The translations under genes and the position numbers were made by a program. Positions 62,704 to 64,000 of a stretch of DNA of 64,000 nt are shown in pieces. A model generated the notes under the pieces. The model saw only the letters and a program-made list of their open reading frames with translations, made no database searches and had not been told where the DNA came from. Position 1 is the first letter of the stretch; each line of letters opens with the position of its first letter. The stretch is taken from NCBI RefSeq assembly GCF_000263195.1, contig NC_018748.1:1426001-1490000 (forward strand), in the 5' to 3' direction. The DNA is from Emticicia oligotrophica DSM 17448 (GTDB lineage Bacteria > Bacteroidota > Bacteroidia > Cytophagales > Spirosomataceae).

Positions 62704-63435
62704 TTAAGTCAATAACTCCGCCAATAAATAATCGGCAATCAATACAGCAATACAACTATTGGTTACAGCCGATGTACTCGACTGCCCAACCTCTAATGCT
62801 CCGCCACGAGTATTATACCCTTGAAATGCCGAAATTGTTGAAATCAAAAACCCAAAAACAACGGCCTTAATGATAGAAATAAATACATTGAATGGTAAAA
62901 ATGAATATCGGATTCCGTAAATATAATCTTCTGGCGTAATGATTCCTGTCAGTGTTCCAGCAATATATCCACCCAAAATACCTAAGAATCCAGAGATAAT
63001 AGCCAATAATGGGAAAGTAAAAACCGCAGCTAATAATTTAGGCAAAACCAAATAAGAGGCCGAATTGATACCCATTACTTCAAGAGCATCTATTTGCTCA
63101 GTAATTTTCATTGTACCTAATTCTCCCGCAATATTCGAGCCCACTTTTCCTGCTAAAACCACGCACATAAAGGTCGATGATAATTCGAGCAAGGTCATAT
63201 CTCTTACGATATTACTTACCACGTAAATCGGTATCACTGGGCTAACTAAGTTAGCTCGGGTTTGCACACAAACTACCGCTCCAATAAACACCGCCACAAT
63301 AGCCACGATAAATACTGAGCTGATACCAATATTTATACATTCGTCTATAAATCTTTCCCAATAAACCTTAAACGATTCTCTCCGAGTGAATAACCTTCCC
63401 AGAAATATTAAATATCTTCCTGTAACTGATAACAT
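62704..63435 (-). CDS. MlaE-family ABC permease
   Basis: A 243-residue inner-membrane permease with about five to six hydrophobic segments. The family's conserved region is present: VVLAGKVGSNIAGELGTMKITEQIDALEVMGI, including the E-L-G-T-M core (residues about 105-135). It pairs with the ATPase gene downstream as an Mla-type lipid transporter. No signal peptide. Its upstream region (63436-63555) is shared divergently with the SDR gene. Confidence 0.92.
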   Translation of the reverse strand: MLSVTGRYLIFLGRLFTRRESFKVYWERFIDECINIGISSVFIVAIVAVFIGAVVCVQTRANLVSPVIPIYVVSNIVRDMTLLELSSTFMCVVLAGKVGSNIAGELGTMKITEQIDALEVMGINSASYLVLPKLLAAVFTFPLLAIISGFLGILGGYIAGTLTGIITPEDYIYGIRYSFLPFNVFISIIKAVVFGFLISTISAFQGYNTRGGALEVGQSSTSAVTNSCIAVLIADYLLAELLT

Positions 63436-63555
63436 GGTTTTTGCCTAAATTTTAACGATATTTGCAAAGATAACGATTTGTTTAGGGTTCATAGTTCTAT
63501 TCACAAAGGTTTTTCTGAGAAATCAGCAAGCCTATTCATCAGATTTCTTCAATCA

Positions 63556-64000
63556 ATGAGCAGAAAATTAGCAGTAATTTCGGGTGGCACACGAGGAATT
63601 GGGCGAGCAATTGCCGAAGAATTTGCTAAAAATAATTTTGATATAGTAATTTCGGCCCGTAATGAAGCCGATTTGGCCGAAGCCAAACAAAACATTGAGC
63701 AAACCTACGGTGTCAAATGTTTTACCCAAAAGGCCGACTTATCGAATAAAGAACAAGCCATTGCTTTTGCCGAATTTGTCAAATCACTAAATCAACCCAT
63801 TGGAATGCTCACCAATAATGCTGGTACTTTTATTCCAGGAAATGTTCATGAAGAAGCCGATGGTGTATTAGAACAACTCATCGAAACCAATCTTTACAGT
63901 GCCTATCACCTTACTCGTGGGTTGATTCCAACCATGATAACTCAAAAAAGTGGTCATATTTTTAATATCTGTTCAGTCGCCAGTCTAAAAGCTTATCCAA
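63556..64000 (+). CDS. short-chain dehydrogenase/reductase (partial, runs off the window)
   Basis: The first 148 codons are visible. The nucleotide-binding motif SGGTRGIGRAIAEEF (TGxxxGxG-type) is at about residues 9-23, the NNAG motif at about 87-90, and the catalytic Ser region is NICSVAS near the edge. The YxxxK pair lies beyond base 64000. It is a classical SDR of 3-ketoacyl-ACP-reductase-like type; the substrate is unknown. It is divergent from the MlaE gene. The coding frame is in good order with no disruption. Confidence 0.88.
   Translation, partial: MSRKLAVISGGTRGIGRAIAEEFAKNNFDIVISARNEADLAEAKQNIEQTYGVKCFTQKADLSNKEQAIAFAEFVKSLNQPIGMLTNNAGTFIPGNVHEEADGVLEQLIETNLYSAYHLTRGLIPTMITQKSGHIFNICSVASLKAYP

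Overview
The window looks like a chromosomal segment of a Bacteroidota bacterium, probably order Cytophagales (Emticicia/Runella-like; this placement is inference). The support is as follows. The DNA is AT-rich. Promoters have the Bacteroidota form TTTG-N19/20-TAnnTTTG. One secreted protein has a type IX secretion C-terminal sorting domain, and a gliding-type C-terminal domain is likely at the left edge. MenB points to menaquinone respiration. There are DUF1080, DUF983, DUF481 and YncE-phosphoesterase proteins, and a GH3/serine-hydrolase fusion typical of the phylum.

Layout. 1-11,442 is mostly core: a membrane LytTR regulator, menB with a FAD oxidoreductase, an alpha/beta hydrolase with a CBS protein, a TetA-like MFS transporter, a tRNA-Tyr/Gly/Thr-tuf operon, and an ECF sigma factor / putative anti-sigma / beta-barrel operon. 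11,730-11,800 is tRNA-Cys. 12,175-19,506 is a defence cluster: type I restriction-modification hsdR-M-S interrupted by a Fic toxin, a PIN toxin-antitoxin pair and a RAYT-like transposase with REP-like hairpins. A 52-codon gene that I place on the opposite strand after fic (15,176-15,334) carries the SxxxEG motif of Fic inhibitors and overlaps fic tail to tail.

20,411-31,218 is the most unusual region. A 2,543-residue secreted, Ig-repeat protein ends in a GH19 (chitinase/lysozyme-like) domain and is followed 5 nt later by a small secreted SH3-type protein. Immediately after that, the DNA encoding the protein's pre-terminal segment is repeated at about 95% identity, fused to a different GH19-like domain, and again followed 2 nt later by a different secreted protein. 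A third, shorter copy of the junction follows. This [junction - lytic tip - secreted partner] array has the architecture of a polymorphic toxin with orphan tip cassettes. I read it as a candidate contact-dependent or secreted peptidoglycan-hydrolase toxin system with exchangeable tips and periplasmic immunity proteins. The array ends in decayed IS1-like and RAYT-like pseudogenes (31,326-32,503).

32,604-64,000 returns to chromosomal genes: SUMF1-like, DUF1080, AEC transporter, YncE/phosphoesterase lipoprotein, penicillin acylase, amine oxidase, L-2-hydroxyglutarate oxidase, a small lipoprotein, a sugar epimerase - GT2 - polytopic protein - secreted glycosidase group, several membrane proteins, an amidohydrolase, Lon, a GH3/serine hydrolase fusion, an MlaFE-like ABC pair, and a truncated SDR gene. 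Intergenic regions here carry several inverted or dispersed repeats. All functional calls come from motif recognition by eye; no database search was run.
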